A DNA stretch of 60,311 nt from Bacteroides sp. (GTDB taxonomy: Bacteria; Bacteroidota; Bacteroidia; Bacteroidales; Muribaculaceae): the NCBI GenBank assembly GCA_014803765.1, contig JAAVBC010000027.1:1-60311 (forward strand), read 5' to 3'. Numbering within the stretch: the stretch's first letter is position 1; each line of letters opens with the position of its first letter. Of the stretch, positions 1 through 7,835 are shown piece by piece. Made by a program: the position numbers and the translations under genes. Below the pieces are notes generated by a model. That model worked only from the letters and a program-made list of their open reading frames with translations. It did not search any database and was not told the DNA's origin.

Positions 1-148
1 ATATCTTGTGTAATAAAACTTAATCTTTTTGGCTAATTTCCAATTGTCAGTCAGTCAGATACTATCGTATCTTCCTTTCTTCCGCATGGAAATTATCTCA
101 AAAATCTTTAAGTTTTATGTACACATTAATTTTCATTACTTACTTATC
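1..148 (-). repeat. Dispersed repeat copy A, truncated by window start
   Basis: Reverse complement of this segment matches 54306-54451 (copy B) and 60194-60311 (copy C) almost base for base. Read on the minus strand it starts with TAAGTAAGTAATG (148 to about 136), carries a GATAC-TATC-GTATC hairpin near 58-72 and a TGACTGACTGAC module near 47-58, and runs off the window at base 1. Copy B continues about 49 bp further, so this copy is probably cut by the contig end. Confidence 0.9.
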
Positions 149-234
149 TGACAAAAGTAATATTTTTTCCTCCATCCGCCAAACAATCATTTTCTTAAAT
201 CAAGATTTATATATTAATTCCTTCGGGCAGCACT

Positions 235-242
235 TAACTTTG
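235..242 (+). promoter_or_regulatory. Bacteroidetes -7 box (TAACTTTG)
   Basis: TAACTTTG fits the TAnnTTTG -7 consensus of Bacteroidetes housekeeping promoters and lies 38 bp before the small membrane-protein gene at 280. I see no good TTTG -33 partner, so this is a partial match. Confidence 0.45.
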
Positions 243-279
243 CAGCATAATTATAACCATTGACAAAACATTCATCATT

Positions 280-570
280 ATGCATAATCCCCGATCTGAC
301 ATGCACCTGCCGGGCATACGTGAAATTATCCTTTACGGAATCGCGATTATCTGCCAGCTGACAGCTATTACGGCAATCTTCCTCAGCATCTATATCGAAC
401 CCAAAGGGGAAATTCATTCCTCGATACTTACGTATTTCGGCATTACCTGCGGATTCTGTGGTTCGATTCTCGGAATCTCCACCCATTATTCCAACGAACT
501 TACCAAATTCAAAACTACAATATTTGACTCTTTAAAAGAAGATTATGAAAAACAAGAAAATTCTCATTGA
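280..570 (+). CDS. Small two-span membrane protein, holin-like topology
   Basis: A 96-residue protein that I do not recognise by family. It has two hydrophobic stretches, about residues 14-40 and 48-68, then a charged cytoplasmic-looking tail ending KEDYEKQENSH. Its 3' end overlaps the start of the downstream amidase gene by 26 bp, so the two are surely co-transcribed and perhaps translationally coupled. Small two-span proteins next to peptidoglycan amidases are often holin-like or spanin-like lysis partners, but that role is inferred only from neighbours and topology. A TAACTTTG promoter box lies upstream. It could equally be an unrelated membrane protein of a mobile-element remnant. Confidence 0.6.
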   Translation: MHNPRSDMHLPGIREIILYGIAIICQLTAITAIFLSIYIEPKGEIHSSILTYFGITCGFCGSILGISTHYSNELTKFKTTIFDSLKEDYEKQENSH

Positions 571-1147
571 CAATGGTCATGGCAAAGAGACTCCGGGCAA
601 GTGTTCTCCCGACGCTTCTCTGCGCGAGTATCAGCACACCCGTGTAATTGCCCGACGCGTAGTCGAAACTCTCCGAAGCAAAGGTCTTGATGCAGTTCTC
701 CTCGTTCCGGAAGAGGCGGATATCCCGCTGAGTGTTCGCGCCTCACGCGTTAACGCCTTCTGCCGGGAACTCGGCAAAGAGAATGTCTGCCTTGTCTCTA
801 TCCACCTGAACGCAGCAGGCTGCGGAGCATGGATGAACGCACGCGGATGGGAAGCATGGACCTCTCCGGGACAGACAGGCGGCGATATTCTCGCTGAATC
901 GCTTTACTCGGCTGCTCACCGATTTCTACCACCTTCCACCCCTATCCGCACAGACTTCAGCGATAAGGATTCTGATAAAGAATCTCGCTTCTATATCCTC
1001 ACGAAGACTCAGTGTGCCGCATGCCTTACGGAGAATCTTTTTCAGGACAATCGCCTTGATGTCGAATATCTCAAATCTGAAGAAGGGATTTCAGCCATCG
1101 TAGCGCTCCACGTAGCCGGCATTGAAAACTACCTCAAAAATCATTGA
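545..1147 (+). CDS. N-acetylmuramoyl-L-alanine amidase (Amidase_3 family)
   Basis: A 200-residue zinc amidase expected to cleave the bond between N-acetylmuramic acid and L-alanine in peptidoglycan. The N-terminal DNGHG (residues 9-13) supplies the first zinc-binding His, SIHLNA near residue 85 supplies a second metal-ligand region, and CLTENLF near residue 160 carries the catalytic Glu typical of Amidase_3. There is no signal peptide and no cell-wall-binding domain, so it resembles phage-type or mobile-element endolysins of Bacteroidales more than secreted housekeeping amidases. It overlaps the small membrane gene upstream and is followed by a 27-residue ORF, an arrangement like the amidase plus tiny-protein cassettes common in Bacteroides genomes. 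Export would need the membrane protein or another route. Confidence 0.85.
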   Translation: MKNKKILIDNGHGKETPGKCSPDASLREYQHTRVIARRVVETLRSKGLDAVLLVPEEADIPLSVRASRVNAFCRELGKENVCLVSIHLNAAGCGAWMNARGWEAWTSPGQTGGDILAESLYSAAHRFLPPSTPIRTDFSDKDSDKESRFYILTKTQCAACLTENLFQDNRLDVEYLKSEEGISAIVALHVAGIENYLKNH

Positions 1148-1215
1148 ATACTTGAATCTCTGAATACTTCAATCTCTGAATACTTTAATACTTTAATCCT
1201 TTAATCCTTTAAATT
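1146..1215 (+). repeat. Tandem AT-rich repeat (GAATACTTnAATCTCT units)
   Basis: Two near-identical 16-bp units (1146-1161, 1162-1177) are followed by decaying shorter units of the type ACTTTAATC/CTTTAATC. It fills the gap between the amidase and the tiny downstream ORF. A simple-sequence expansion is the plainest reading. Confidence 0.75.
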
Positions 1216-1230
1216 TTAATATTAAATATT

Positions 1231-1314
1231 ATGGCAACAATCAAACCTTCTTCCATCCTCGCCTTCCTCCGTGCAATCCTTCATATCCTCAAACTCCTCA
1301 GCAAAAGAAAATAA
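1231..1314 (+). CDS. 27-residue basic amphipathic small protein
   Basis: ATG to TAA encodes 27 residues: a Ser/Leu/Ile-rich segment that could form one amphipathic helix, ending in KLLSKRK. It lies 83 bp after the amidase on the same strand. Bacteroidales amidase cassettes often carry a very short protein at this place (the so-called smalltalk proteins of about 30 residues); the position and size match, but I cannot show homology. The reading frame is clean, with a hydrophobic periodicity unlike random intergenic DNA. Function unknown. Confidence 0.5.
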   Translation: MATIKPSSILAFLRAILHILKLLSKRK

Positions 1315-1320
1315 CCTGCA

Positions 1321-1412
1321 AAGGTCGGAAGCGAAGCGTTGACGCGAGCGGCTCTGCCGCGATCCCATCGCAAAGGGCGGAAGCGAAGCGTTGGCGCGAG
1401 GGGCTCTGCCCC
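1321..1412 (+). repeat. Two tandem hairpin repeats of about 45 bp
   Basis: Two near-copies (about 1321-1361 and 1373-1412), both containing CGGAAGCGAAGCGTTG, each end in a small perfect hairpin: GCGGC-TCT-GCCGC (1348-1360) and GGGGC-TCT-GCCCC (1400-1412). The stems differ by one paired substitution that keeps base pairing, as expected of selected secondary structure. Confidence 0.7.
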
Positions 1413-1432
1413 GTCCGTCTCCCCCGAAAATA

Positions 1433-1465
1433 TAAAAGCGAAGCTTTTATGGCTTCGCTTTTTTA
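1433..1465. terminator. Bidirectional hairpin terminator
   Basis: AAAAGCGAAGC pairs with GCTTCGCTTTT around a short loop, with a T-run on both strands. It can end the amidase/tiny-ORF transcript on the plus strand and the tRNA-Gly transcript on the minus strand. Confidence 0.8.
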
Positions 1466-1468
1466 TTG

Positions 1469-1541
1469 AGCGATAAACGGGGCTCGAACCCGCGACCCTC
1501 AGCTTGGGAAGCTGATGCTCTACCAACTGAGCTACTATCGC
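1469..1541 (-). tRNA. tRNA-Gly (anticodon CCC)
   Basis: The reverse complement folds as a full cloverleaf: acceptor GCGATAG with TTATCGC (one G-U pair), D arm GCTC-AGTTGGTAGA-GC, anticodon stem TCAGC/GCTGA with loop TTCCCAA, and T arm with GGTTCGAGCC. The discriminator base is T, as expected for tRNA-Gly. The CCA end is not encoded. Confidence 0.95.
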
Positions 1542-1566
1542 ATTCTTTTCCTTTAATTAATCGTCA

Positions 1567-1599
1567 CAAAGTTAATAATTTTTTCTTTAATCTCGCCAA
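1567..1599 (-). promoter_or_regulatory. Promoter of tRNA-Gly
   Basis: On the minus strand TAACTTTG (1574-1567) fits the -7 consensus exactly, 26 bp before the tRNA 5' end. A TTG lies 22 bp upstream (1599-1597), slightly further away than usual. Confidence 0.55.
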
Positions 1600-1691
1600 T
1601 ATTACCGTTTTTTTTACTTATTTTGAAACTGAAAGCCGATTTCTCTCCCCATTATCTTCAATTTCCTTTATTACGGCTCTCCATTCAGCCC

Positions 1692-2585
1692 ATGACCCGC
1701 GATCTTTTCAGCAGATATGTTTGGATAATCGACACCCTCTCACGCTATGAGAAATTATCGCGTGAGCGCCTCAACGAACTTTGGCGACGCTCGCATCTTT
1801 CGCAAGGGAGAGACATCCCGGAGCGTACTTTCTATCATTACCGCCGATCCATAGAAGAGAATTTTCATATCGACATCCAATGCAACCGCGCAGGCGAATA
1901 TTATATTGATCCCGCTTCGCTCAACAGGAATAAATCCCTTACCAACTGGATGCTCGACAACTATGCCGTCAATGGCGCGATATCGGATGCTCCCGACGCT
2001 TCGGAGAGGGTAAGTGTGGAGGATGTCCCCTCCGCTCGGGAGTTTCTGCCGCAGGTGCTTGAAGCTATACGCCATTCCGTTAAAATCCGCTTCACCTACG
2101 CCGGCTTCAATCGTTCGCGAGCAGAGAAGGATATTCTTTTCTCCCCCTATTTCCTTAAGCGCTACAAGCAACGCTGGTATATGGTCGGGGAGAAGGAGAA
2201 AAACGGGGATATCCGAACCTACGCACTCGATCGCATCAAAGAACTGCGTATTGCTGATGAAAAATTCAGCCTGCCGGAAGGATTGGATCCGGATTCTTTC
2301 TTCGGAAATATCATCGGCGTGACAACTTCCCATGCCCCGATTCATACAGTCCGCCTCAGAGCCTCCACAACTCAAGCCAAGTATTTCCGCGCCCTTCCCC
2401 TTCATTCCTCGCAGCAGGAGGAGATTCATGATGATTATTCCATCTTTACGTATCAGCTGAAGCTGAATTATGAGCTTGTGCATGAAATAATGGCTCTCGG
2501 CGACGGAGTTAAGGTTCTTGACCCTCCGGAGCTTAAAATAATGGTCACTGAAGCTCTCCGCAATGCCCTCGCCCAGTATGAGTAG
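1692..2585 (+). CDS. WYL-domain transcriptional regulator
   Basis: A 297-residue protein of the WYL family common in Bacteroidales. The N-terminal part, starting MTRDLFSRYVWIID, looks like a winged-helix DNA-binding region (about residues 1-80). A WYL ligand-sensing domain follows (about 115-215), with the typical segment ending YKQRWYMVGEKE and YALDRI, then a C-terminal WCX-like region. I chose ATG at 1692 because the family begins this way; the reading frame extends 23 codons upstream without conserved character. It stands alone, convergent with fabF, so its targets cannot be read from neighbours. WYL proteins often sense nucleic-acid or nucleotide signals; that is family knowledge, not visible here. 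Confidence 0.88.
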   Translation: MTRDLFSRYVWIIDTLSRYEKLSRERLNELWRRSHLSQGRDIPERTFYHYRRSIEENFHIDIQCNRAGEYYIDPASLNRNKSLTNWMLDNYAVNGAISDAPDASERVSVEDVPSAREFLPQVLEAIRHSVKIRFTYAGFNRSRAEKDILFSPYFLKRYKQRWYMVGEKEKNGDIRTYALDRIKELRIADEKFSLPEGLDPDSFFGNIIGVTTSHAPIHTVRLRASTTQAKYFRALPLHSSQQEEIHDDYSIFTYQLKLNYELVHEIMALGDGVKVLDPPELKIMVTEALRNALAQYE

Positions 2586-2663
2586 TTAGGGTATTTAAGA
2601 CTGACAATAATGCGTTCCGGGAAATATGTTCCGGACCTCTTAATGCCATTTCTATAAAAATTG

Positions 2664-2694
2664 CCGGGCAGATTCAAAGATTGAATCTGCCCGG
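2664..2694 (-). terminator. Terminator downstream of fabF
   Basis: A perfect 14-bp stem (2664-2677 with 2681-2694) around the loop AGA, between convergent WYL and fabF genes. On the minus strand it is followed by AATTTTTAT, giving a U-rich tail for the acpP-fabF transcript. Confidence 0.85.
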
Positions 2695-2741
2695 TGTGCA
2701 TTTATTTAGGATCAATTATCTTTCGATATGTAGCGTTGGGA

Positions 2742-4007
2742 TTAACCCTTATATTTTTTAAGGATTAAGCATGCGTTATGACCGCCGAAGCCGAAAGTGT
2801 TTGAAAGCACTGCGTTCAGCTCTCTCTCCTGCGCTTTATTGAAAGTGAAGTTGAGATCATAGTCAACCTCCGGATCATTGTCACCCTCTTCATGGTTGAT
2901 TGTCGGGGGGACAATATTATCGGTCAAAGCCTTAACGCTGAAGAGAGCTTCAAGCGCCCCGGCAGCTCCGAGAAGATGACCGGTCATTGACTTAGTTGAA
3001 CTGAGGTTCATCTTGTATGCGTGATCGCCAAACACCTGCTTGATCGCTTTAGCCTCGGAGATGTCGCCGACAGGAGTTGAAGTGCCGTGCATGTTGATGT
3101 AATCAATATCTTCGGGCTTCATGCCTGCATCGCGCAAAGCATTCTCCATTACGAGACGCGCACCAAGACCTTCCGGATGAGTAGCAGTGATGTGATAAGC
3201 ATCTGCACTCATGCCTCCACCTGCCACCTCTGCATAGATGTGTGCGCCGCGAGCCTTAGCATGTTCAAGCTCTTCGAGCACGAGAGCTGCTGCGCCTTCG
3301 CCGATTACGAATCCATCGCGGGAGCCGCTGAAGGGACGTGATGCACCCTGAGGATCATCATTGCGGGTTGACAGAGCTTTCATGGAATTGAAGCCGCCTA
3401 CACCTGCAGGATAGATAGCCGCTTCCGCCCCGCCTGCCACGATTGCATCCGCATGACCCAATCGAATCAGATTAAATGCATCAATGAGAGCGTTGTTAGA
3501 AGATGCGCATGCTGAAACTGTGCCGAAGTTCGGTCCATGGAAACCATGATCAATGGAGATATGACCAGCAGCTATATCAGCAATCATTTTCGGAATGAAG
3601 AAGGGATTGTATTTAGGACCCTTGTCTGCATTCATGGCATAATAACCTGCCTCCTCTTCGAATGTATGCAGCCCGCCGATTCCGGCTGCGAAGACAACAC
3701 CGACACGATTCTTGTCGATGCCCTCTTCTCCATCGAGTCCTGCATCATCGATAGCCTCCTGCGCCGCTACGAGTGCATACTGGGCGTAAAGGTCAAGCTG
3801 ACGAAGTTTCTTACGATCGAAATGCTCTTCAGGCTTGAAATCTTTGACTTCGCAGGCAAACTGAGTCTTGAAAAGACTCGCGTCGAAATGAGTAATCGGA
3901 CCGGCACCGCTCTTGCCTTCTACTGCCGCCTTCCAGGTATCCTCAACGTTATTGCCGAGCGGAGTCAGCGCACCGAGTCCGGTGACTACAACTCTTTTTA
4001 ATTCCAT
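2742..4007 (-). CDS. fabF: 3-oxoacyl-[acyl-carrier-protein] synthase II
   Basis: Condensing enzyme that extends acyl-ACP with malonyl-ACP in fatty-acid synthesis. It has 421 residues, the usual length. The thiolase-fold active site is complete: nucleophile Cys167 in SACASS, His307 in NMHGTSTP, Lys339 in STKSMTG and His344 in the following MTGHLLGAAG. It lies downstream of acpP on the same strand, the classical pairing, with a 241-bp spacer that is long for an operon. The rnc gene that often follows fabF in Bacteroidales is absent; the next gene is the convergent WYL regulator. Confidence 0.97.
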   Translation of the reverse strand: MELKRVVVTGLGALTPLGNNVEDTWKAAVEGKSGAGPITHFDASLFKTQFACEVKDFKPEEHFDRKKLRQLDLYAQYALVAAQEAIDDAGLDGEEGIDKNRVGVVFAAGIGGLHTFEEEAGYYAMNADKGPKYNPFFIPKMIADIAAGHISIDHGFHGPNFGTVSACASSNNALIDAFNLIRLGHADAIVAGGAEAAIYPAGVGGFNSMKALSTRNDDPQGASRPFSGSRDGFVIGEGAAALVLEELEHAKARGAHIYAEVAGGGMSADAYHITATHPEGLGARLVMENALRDAGMKPEDIDYINMHGTSTPVGDISEAKAIKQVFGDHAYKMNLSSTKSMTGHLLGAAGALEALFSVKALTDNIVPPTINHEEGDNDPEVDYDLNFTFNKAQERELNAVLSNTFGFGGHNACLILKKYKG

Positions 4008-4248
4008 ATATCGGAACGTATTTATGATTCTTTGAAGTGTATAATTATCCTTTAAACAAGTCTGTTGAATAACTTTGCTCCGGCAAGCCGGACTTTATAT
4101 CGACTTCTTTTAAGGAAATAAGAGTCGAACCTTGATATTTTAAGGCCGACTCTTAAGATATTTTGCTCGGAATTTGTCCGGCCAATTTATGCCGATGCTT
4201 TTGGCTTTTCTGCCACAGACCGAACCATTCCGGCTCTCCGGATGGAGA

Positions 4249-4482
4249 TTACTTATGAGATTCGATGTATGACACAGCGTCGCCTACAGTGACGATCTTC
4301 TCAGCGTCCTCATCGGGGATAGAGATGCCGAATTCTTTTTCGAACTCCATGATGAGTTCTACAGTGTCAAGTGAATCAGCACCGAGATCCTTGCTGAATT
4401 CTGCTGTGGGAGTTACTTCAGCTTCGTCTACTGTGAGCTTGTCAACGATGATGTCTTTTACTCTGTTTGCAATATCAGACAT
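4249..4482 (-). CDS. acpP: Acyl carrier protein
   Basis: A small acidic carrier of 77 residues that holds growing acyl chains on a 4'-phosphopantetheine arm. The attachment Ser is residue 37 in [11 protein letters not shown], and the rest follows the four-helix ACP pattern. It lies upstream of fabF in the same orientation. A TTAATTTG box on the minus strand near 4605-4612, within AT-rich DNA, may be its -7 element. Expression is expected to be high. Confidence 0.97.
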   Translation of the reverse strand: MSDIANRVKDIIVDKLTVDEAEVTPTAEFSKDLGADSLDTVELIMEFEKEFGISIPDEDAEKIVTVGDAVSYIESHK

Positions 4483-4754
4483 AATTGTAATTAATTTGAT
4501 GTTAATATTCTGTGTTAGTTTTTTTCTTTTCTAAAAGAGGAAGCGGCTTTTCCCGAATCTATTACGATGCCGGAATTTCGGCGCTTCTCGCATTTCAGAC
4601 TGCAAATTAAACTAATTTATTTCAATTGAGGAAATTTTTTTAGAAAAAAGCGCCTTTTTGTGAGTTTTTCACCCTCTTTCAGATAGTTTTAACTCTGTTT
4701 TAAGCCTTTTTCTCCCTCAATTGAGAGATTTTACACCGAGGCGCCCACTTGGGT
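4483..4754. other. AT-rich intergenic region upstream of acpP
   Basis: No gene seen. It holds a probable acpP promoter on the minus strand (TTAATTTG, one mismatch to TAnnTTTG) and two CTCAATTGAG/TCAATTGAGG-type motifs near 4622 and 4715. Any terminator for korB would also lie here, but I see no convincing hairpin. Confidence 0.4.
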
Positions 4755-5780
4755 TTATTCCACTGTCCAGGTCTCGGACGTAGAAAGAATCATGTCGCGG
4801 AGATTTTTGAAGCCTTTATTTGCTTTCACTTCCTCAACCTGCTTTTCCACATCCGATTCGTAGGTCGGGGCTGCCACATCGCGGATTATGCCGATTGCAA
4901 GCGGGAGAGTTTCTCCATCCATCATTGCGAGTTGCTGATGAAGGAAGTTGGTAGGTGTGGTCGCGTCGTGGACGAGCACATCTTCGATAGTGTATCCATC
5001 CTCTCCGACAGTGACTGCTTTCAGTCCGAATCCATCCTGCACCAGTCCTTTCTCGAGATTCTCGCCAAAGAGCATCTTTTCTCCCTGACGAAGATGAATC
5101 GTGTGCTCCGCGCGGCGTTCCTTATCGCTGAGAGCGGCATGAGAACCCTGATTGAATATCACGCAGTTCTGGCGTATTTCTACGACCGACGCACCTTTAT
5201 GACGAGCGGCAGCCACCAGCACTTCCTTCGTAGTGTCCAGCGCTATATCGATCGAACGGGCAAAGAAGTTGCCGCGTGCTCCGAACACGAGTTCCGCCGG
5301 AATAAAGGGATCCTCGGTAGTGCCGTAAGGTGAAGACTTGGTGACAGCGCCTCTGTCCGAAGTCGGTGAATACTGACCCTTGGTCAGACCATAGATTTTA
5401 TTATTGAAAAGAAGGATATTGATATCAATGTTTCTTCTTACGGCATGAATGAAGTGATTGCCTCCGATTGCAAGTCCGTCGCCATCGCCGGAGATCTGCC
5501 AGACTGTCAAATCGGGACGCGATGTCTTGACCCCGGTCGCGATCGCAGCCGCGCGTCCGTGAATCGTGTGCATACCGTAAGTATTCATATAATAGGGCAG
5601 ACGCGATGAGCAACCGATTCCTGAGATTACGGCTGTCTCATGAGGCGGGATATTGAGTTCCGCCATTGCCTTGTGGAGTACATTCAGAATTGCATGGTCG
5701 CCGCAGCCGGGACACCATCTTACACTCTGTTCGCTCTTATAATCTGCCGGAGCGTAGTTTACTGTTGTGTTATTTTCCAT
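4755..5780 (-). CDS. korB: 2-oxoacid:ferredoxin oxidoreductase subunit beta (KorB type)
   Basis: The 341-residue beta subunit binds thiamine diphosphate and helps decarboxylate a 2-oxoacid, most likely 2-oxoglutarate, to the acyl-CoA with electrons passed to ferredoxin. WCPGCGDHAIL near residue 22 is the family's N-terminal signature, and GDGDGLAIGGNHFIHA (about residues 98-113) is the ThDP/Mg-binding motif. The gene starts 27 bp after the korA stop, in one operon. The length and the two-subunit organisation match the anaerobic Bacteroidales enzyme that replaces the oxidative 2-oxoglutarate dehydrogenase. Substrate preference among 2-oxoacids cannot be fixed from sequence alone. Confidence 0.93.
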   Translation of the reverse strand: MENNTTVNYAPADYKSEQSVRWCPGCGDHAILNVLHKAMAELNIPPHETAVISGIGCSSRLPYYMNTYGMHTIHGRAAAIATGVKTSRPDLTVWQISGDGDGLAIGGNHFIHAVRRNIDINILLFNNKIYGLTKGQYSPTSDRGAVTKSSPYGTTEDPFIPAELVFGARGNFFARSIDIALDTTKEVLVAAARHKGASVVEIRQNCVIFNQGSHAALSDKERRAEHTIHLRQGEKMLFGENLEKGLVQDGFGLKAVTVGEDGYTIEDVLVHDATTPTNFLHQQLAMMDGETLPLAIGIIRDVAAPTYESDVEKQVEEVKANKGFKNLRDMILSTSETWTVE

Positions 5781-5807
5781 GTTATTGGGAATCCTTTTGC
5801 GGTTAGA

Positions 5808-7658
5808 TCATTTCTTTCCGAGATGAGCCTTTACACCCTCTACAATTTCCTTGACCATAAAGGGCTGACCCTCGACCTTGTTGATTCTGAGAATTTCTTT
5901 TCCGGGAAGATGCATCTGAAGATAATCGGCAAACTGACCTGTGTTCAGCTCAGCCACGATGATATTCTTATAGCCTTTCAAGACTTCAAGTGCATTCTTC
6001 GGCAGAGGATTGATATAGCGGAACTGAGCGAAGGCTACGGGAATTCCCTCACCTGCCAATTCTTCCGTCGCTGTGAAGAGATGACCGTAAGTGCCTCCCC
6101 AGCCAACGAGAATTGTGTCGGAATCCTTCTCTCCTTTAACTTCCAATTCAGGAATATCGTTGGCAATTCTTGCCACTTTTTCACGACGGATTTCCACCAT
6201 CTTTTCGTGATTCTTTCCATCCGTGGAGATTGCCGATGTCTTGATATCTTTTTCCAAGCCGCCTACACGATGCATTGCACCCGGAGTTCCGGGCACAGCC
6301 CAGTATCTTACGAGATCCTCATCGCGGTCGAAAGGTTTCCAGCCGTTTTCCAGTCTGTCGGCATCCACAAAGTGCGGGCGGATCTCCGGGAAATCTTCCT
6401 CCTCGGGGATACGCCATGCGGAGCTACCGTTAGCAATGAAAGCATCCGTAAGCAAAATCACCGGCGTCATGTGTTCGATAGCGATGCGGGCAGCCTCGAA
6501 AGCCATAGTAAAGCAATCCGTAGGACTCGCTGCCGCAAGCACACATAGAGGGGATTCGCCATTTCTGCCATAAAGCGCCTGCATAAGGTCAGTCTGCTCG
6601 GTCTTTGTAGGCAGACCTGTCGACGGACCTCCGCGCTGCACGTCAATCACGACCAGAGGAAGCTCTGCCATAACTGCCAACCCGATCCCTTCACTCTTAA
6701 GAGCGAGACCGGGACCGGAAGTTGATGTCACCGCAAGATTGCCGGCGTATGAAGCGCCGATAGCCGAGCAAACGCCGGCGATTTCATCCTCCATCTGACA
6801 TGCCTTTACCCCTAAATCCTTGCGCTTTGCAAGTTCATGAAGAATATCTGTTGCCGGAGTAATAGGATATGAACCAAGGAAGAGAGGACGTCCGCTCTTC
6901 TCCGATGCCATTATAAGTCCCCATGCCGTCGCCGTGTTGCCATTGACGTCAGTGTAGACACCGGGTTTCACCGACTCAGTCTCGATGCGATAGGTCGGCA
7001 TTGAGGAATGGGTGTTATGGCCATAATCCCAGCCTGCCTGAATCACTTTCGCATTGGCTTCATAGACAGCGGGCTTCTTCGCAAATTTCTTTTGAAGTTT
7101 TCTCAACACACTCTCCACCGGGCTATCGAAAAGCCAGCAGATAAGACCCAATGCAAGCATATTCTTGCATTTAAGTATGGATTTCGGATCCATACCCGAA
7201 TCCTCAAGAGTGTGTTTCAGAAGCGTCGTCATCGGCACGAGCATGATGCGATCAGGATTGATGCCCAATTCGCTGACAGGGTCATCTGTCTTATACTCTG
7301 CTTTCTTGAGATCTGCCGGTCTGAACGTATCGACATCACAGATTATGATTCCACCCGGTTTAAGGAATTTCAAGTTTGTCTTCAGTGCGGCAGGATTCAT
7401 GGCGACAAGCACATCAGCTTCATCACCGGGTGTATGCACACCCTTACCCACATTTACCTGAAAACCACTCACTCCGCTCAGCGAACCTTGTGGAGCGCGG
7501 ATCTCCGCCGGATAGTCCGGGAATGTGCTGATCTGACTTCCCTCGCCCGCAGACACATTTGAAAAAATATTGCCTGCCAACTGCATACCATCTCCGGAGT
7601 CTCCGGAGAATCTTACGACTACTCGGTCTAAGGTCTTGACATTAGTGCCCGATAACAT
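5808..7658 (-). CDS. korA: 2-oxoacid:ferredoxin oxidoreductase subunit alpha with fused gamma domain
   Basis: A 616-residue protein with two parts: an N-terminal gamma domain (about residues 10-190, beginning VVVRFSGDSGDGMQLAGNIF) and the alpha domain with the pyrimidine-binding fold (about 240-610; GSYPITPATDILHELAK and QMEDEIAG are visible signatures). This gamma-alpha fusion is the normal Bacteroidetes form. With korB it forms the 2-oxoglutarate:ferredoxin oxidoreductase supplying succinyl-CoA and reduced ferredoxin. The promoter box and a 16-bp-arm palindrome lie 60-120 bp upstream, so transcription likely starts at its own promoter and not from the nuclease operon behind it. Confidence 0.93.
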   Translation of the reverse strand: MLSGTNVKTLDRVVVRFSGDSGDGMQLAGNIFSNVSAGEGSQISTFPDYPAEIRAPQGSLSGVSGFQVNVGKGVHTPGDEADVLVAMNPAALKTNLKFLKPGGIIICDVDTFRPADLKKAEYKTDDPVSELGINPDRIMLVPMTTLLKHTLEDSGMDPKSILKCKNMLALGLICWLFDSPVESVLRKLQKKFAKKPAVYEANAKVIQAGWDYGHNTHSSMPTYRIETESVKPGVYTDVNGNTATAWGLIMASEKSGRPLFLGSYPITPATDILHELAKRKDLGVKACQMEDEIAGVCSAIGASYAGNLAVTSTSGPGLALKSEGIGLAVMAELPLVVIDVQRGGPSTGLPTKTEQTDLMQALYGRNGESPLCVLAAASPTDCFTMAFEAARIAIEHMTPVILLTDAFIANGSSAWRIPEEEDFPEIRPHFVDADRLENGWKPFDRDEDLVRYWAVPGTPGAMHRVGGLEKDIKTSAISTDGKNHEKMVEIRREKVARIANDIPELEVKGEKDSDTILVGWGGTYGHLFTATEELAGEGIPVAFAQFRYINPLPKNALEVLKGYKNIIVAELNTGQFADYLQMHLPGKEILRINKVEGQPFMVKEIVEGVKAHLGKK

Positions 7659-7719
7659 AAAAGTTAGATTAGATTTAAGGATTATTGAGGTGCTCTTCAG
7701 AACCCCTCTAAAATGTCTA

Positions 7720-7749
7720 CAAATTTACTAATAATTTCGAATCCGCAAA
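7720..7749 (-). promoter_or_regulatory. Promoter of korAB
   Basis: On the minus strand TAAATTTG (7727-7720) is a perfect -7 box, with TTTG (7749-7746) 18 bp upstream as the -33 box. The -33 element lies inside the palindrome at 7739-7776. Confidence 0.65.
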
Positions 7750-7776
7750 TAAATATTTCAATTTATTTGCGGATTC
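7739..7776. promoter_or_regulatory. Perfect 16-bp inverted repeat overlapping the kor promoter
   Basis: GAATCCGCAAATAAAT (7739-7754) is repeated inverted at 7761-7776 around ATTTCA. It may end transcription of the nuclease operon or act as an operator for korAB, because one arm contains the -33 box. The minus-strand side lacks a clean T-run. Confidence 0.7.
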
Positions 7777-7835
7777 CTATTATCTTATTTCAATCTTGTT
7801 CAACCCGGACTCTTCCCTGAGTGTCCGATTCCAAT

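Noticed and set aside
5640-6548. Plus-strand ORF of 302 codons
   Set aside because: It overlaps korA and korB in antisense and has no recognisable domain.
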